64,000 bases of DNA from Caccoplasma_A sp045587545 (GTDB taxonomy: Bacteria; Bacteroidota; Bacteroidia; Bacteroidales; G3-4614). The notes below the pieces were generated by a model. That model had not been told where the DNA came from, did not search any database, and worked only from the letters and a program-made list of their open reading frames with translations. The stretch covers positions 36,766-100,765 of the forward strand of contig JAZNCN010000012.1 of the NCBI GenBank assembly GCA_045587545.1, given 5' to 3'. This document shows positions 62,299 through 64,000 of this stretch, in pieces; the first letter of the stretch is position 1; every line of letters begins with the position of its first letter. Made by a program: the position numbers and the translations under genes.

Positions 62299-63654
62299 TT
62301 AGCAGAAATTTTTGTAAAACTCAATAACTGCTTCAATACCTTTTCTAAAAATATCCAAACGGAAGTTTTCGTTAGGCGAGTGAATGGCATCACTCTCCAA
62401 GCCAAATCCCATAAGAACGGTTTTTATACCTAAGATTTTCTCAAAGTCGCTTATGATAGGAATACTACCTCCTCGGCGAACAGCAAGAGGTTTCTTTCCA
62501 AAAGCCTTCTCAAATCCTATCTCAGCAGCCTTGTATGCAGGAAGAGTTATGGGGCAAACGTAACCCTCACCGCCATGCGAAGGTGTAACCTTGACCTCAA
62601 CACAGTCCGGAGCTATAGAAGTAAAATACTCTTCAAACATTTTTGAAATTTTATTATGCTCTTGGTGTGCGACTAATCTGCATGAGACTTTAGCATATGC
62701 TTTTGAGGGGAGTACGGTTTTACTTCCCTCTTGAGTATAACCTCCCCAAATACCGCACACGTCAAACGATGGACGACAGCTATTACGCTCAAGAGTAGCA
62801 TAACCCTTCTCTCCACGAAGAGCCTTAACTCCAATAGCTTTTTTGTAACTCTCCTCATCAAAAGGAATAGATGCTATCATGTCGCGTTCCTCTTTTGATA
62901 ATTCCTCCACATCGTCGTAAAAACCGGGAATAGTAATTCTTCCGTCCTCGTCGGTCATTTTAGCAATCATTTCGCACAAAACATTAATGGGATTTGCTAC
63001 AGCTCCACCAAAGTGTCCTGAGTGCAAATCGCGGTTAGGTCCTGTAACTTCAACTTGCCAATAAGCTAAACCACGTAGTCCTGTTGTCAACGAGGGTAAT
63101 TCTGCACTTAACATGCTGGTATCCGAAACCAATATTACATCGGCTTTCAAAAGGTCCTTATGCTCTTTTAAGAATGCGTTAAGGCTTGGGGAGCCAATCT
63201 CCTCTTCTCCCTCAAAAATAAATTTAATATTATTTTTTAGCAGATTATTCTTTACTACGTACTCAAAAGCCTTAACCTGAATCATTGCCTGACCCTTATC
63301 GTCGTCGGCACCTCTTGCCCAAATTCTGCCATCTTTTACGATGGGTTCAAAAGGATTACTATTCCAGAGTTCTAATGGCTCTGCGGGCATAACGTCGTAG
63401 TGTGAGTATATAAGGATAGTTTTAGCATTAGCATCAACGAACTTTTCGGCATAAACAAGTGGGTTACCAGCCGATGGCATAATTTCAGCTTTGTCTGCTC
63501 CGGCTTCAAGAAGTAAAGTTTTCCATCTTTCGGCACAAGTAATCAAATCCGCTTTATGTTCCGATTTGGCACTGATGCTTGGAATTCTAATTAACGAAAA
63601 GAGTTCTTCCAAGAATCTCTCCTCGTTCTCCTCAATATATTTTTTTACTTCCAT
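62299..63654 (-). CDS. M20 family dipeptidase
   Basis: A 451-residue cytoplasmic zinc peptidase of the CNDP/PepV-like M20 group. Motifs: LIYSHYDVMP (His85, Asp87), RGADDDKGQAM with the bridging Asp near 117, FEGEEEIGSPS with the catalytic glutamates near 150, and DLHSGHFGGAVANP in the dimerisation domain. The C-terminal RRGGSIPII and HSPNENF (metal His) complete the site. Peptides from import systems are likely substrates. It has a consensus promoter and a terminator, and is transcribed alone. Confidence 0.93.
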   Translation of the reverse strand: MEVKKYIEENEERFLEELFSLIRIPSISAKSEHKADLITCAERWKTLLLEAGADKAEIMPSAGNPLVYAEKFVDANAKTILIYSHYDVMPAEPLELWNSNPFEPIVKDGRIWARGADDDKGQAMIQVKAFEYVVKNNLLKNNIKFIFEGEEEIGSPSLNAFLKEHKDLLKADVILVSDTSMLSAELPSLTTGLRGLAYWQVEVTGPNRDLHSGHFGGAVANPINVLCEMIAKMTDEDGRITIPGFYDDVEELSKEERDMIASIPFDEESYKKAIGVKALRGEKGYATLERNSCRPSFDVCGIWGGYTQEGSKTVLPSKAYAKVSCRLVAHQEHNKISKMFEEYFTSIAPDCVEVKVTPSHGGEGYVCPITLPAYKAAEIGFEKAFGKKPLAVRRGGSIPIISDFEKILGIKTVLMGFGLESDAIHSPNENFRLDIFRKGIEAVIEFYKNFC

Positions 63655-63688
63655 AATAAATACAATATCAATTATGTTTTAAACATAA

Positions 63689-63718
63689 CAAAGATAGTGA
63701 AATCAATTTAAAAACAAA
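63689..63718 (-). promoter_or_regulatory. Promoter of the M20 dipeptidase gene
   Basis: On the minus strand TATCTTTG (63689-63696) is preceded by TTTG (63715-63718) with 18 bases between, 35 bases upstream of the start codon. Confidence 0.6.
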
Positions 63719-63734
63719 AGCAAAGTAAATAAAG

Positions 63735-64000
63735 TTGTAAATAAAAAAGTATAATCCAAATATAAAAAACTGCACATTGTTCAACAAAAATCAACGCATT
63801 TTAAGGTATTAGCGAAGCAAATAGGAAGTCGGATCGTAGCCATGTCGTTCTGTGAGCCAAGGAGGTGAATACAAATTTTGTCTTCCTAAGACCGCTTGGC
63901 CTCCGACTTTTGTAAATAAAAAAGTATAATCCAAATATAAAAAACTGCACATTGTTCAACAAAAATCAACGCATTTTAAGGTATTAGCGAAGCAAATAGG
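63735..64000. repeat. Tandem repeat of 175-bp period, cut by the window end
   Basis: Bases 63735-63825 recur without change at 63910-64000, where the window stops, so the period is 175 bases and more copies may follow. The 84 bases between the copies fold: AAGTCGGA (63826-63833) pairs with TCCGACTT (63902-63909) and GCCAAG (63856-63861) with CTTGGC (63895-63900). No ORF is supported. Confidence 0.85.

Noticed and set aside
63735..64000. CRISPR array
   Set aside because: The repeat is at least 91 bases with an 84-base spacer and no cas genes; two copies at 175-base period do not fit CRISPR.
63735..64000. Integron attC array
   Set aside because: The inverted repeats are suggestive, but there are no gene cassettes, and the attC core sites (RYYYAAC/GTTRRRY) were not found in the right places.

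Overview
The window is AT-rich chromosomal DNA from a member of the Bacteroidales, probably host-associated. The evidence is a SusC/SusD pair, many lipoproteins with acidic residues after the lipobox cysteine, a GH110 galactosidase, a PorE-like OmpA lipoprotein, Bacteroidetes-type promoters (TTTG, about 20 bases, then TAnnTTTG or TAnnTTCG) and almost no Shine-Dalgarno sites. I found no rRNA, tRNA, CRISPR array, prophage or intact transposon.

Layout. 1-2935: the end of a dGTPase gene, then hflX and queH. 2982-5930: a GH3/beta-lactamase fusion on the minus strand. 6058-6590: rplS with a structured leader and a terminator. 6752-9367: an InlB-repeat/FISUMP lipoprotein, rubrerythrin and a small outer-membrane barrel. 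9441-10700: an M16 peptidase. 10897-21364: the most unusual block, with a TonB-dependent receptor, a DUF4876-type lipoprotein, a DUF6850-type barrel and two tandem gingipain-like (C25/clan CD) peptidases with helical-repeat tails. 21497-29200: rmuC, a PatB/MalY lyase, a second InlB/FISUMP lipoprotein, a Skp-like chaperone with a small membrane protein, then pepD, a SufT-like gene and lpxH. 29244-37648: a K+/H+ antiporter, a coiled-coil membrane protein, a PASTA-rluD-ddl-acyltransferase run, tsaC and ribBA. 37653-40045: an LptF/G permease and a START-like protein. 40218-48020: a SusC/SusD/Ig-like lipoprotein operon with a long leader. 48076-57802: a PorE-like protein, a glycosyltransferase, GH110, a long RluA-type synthase and three GT2 genes. 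57809-63654: argE-like, a DUF3127 protein, a thioredoxin lipoprotein, fabD, a PCMD-like secreted protein and an M20 dipeptidase. 63735-64000: a 175-bp-period tandem repeat cut by the window end.

How the genes fit together. Much of the window concerns the cell envelope: lipid A (lpxH, LptF/G), peptidoglycan (ddl, GH3 fusion, perhaps the PASTA protein), outer-membrane protein chaperoning (Skp-like) and TonB-dependent import. Two import loci stand out. 40456-47952 is a conventional SusCD unit with a third, Ig-like surface lipoprotein. 10949-21364 couples a non-SusC receptor to two exported cysteine peptidases and is the best candidate for an undescribed peptide- or cofactor-acquisition system. 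Family names were assigned by reading the proteins; no database search was possible.
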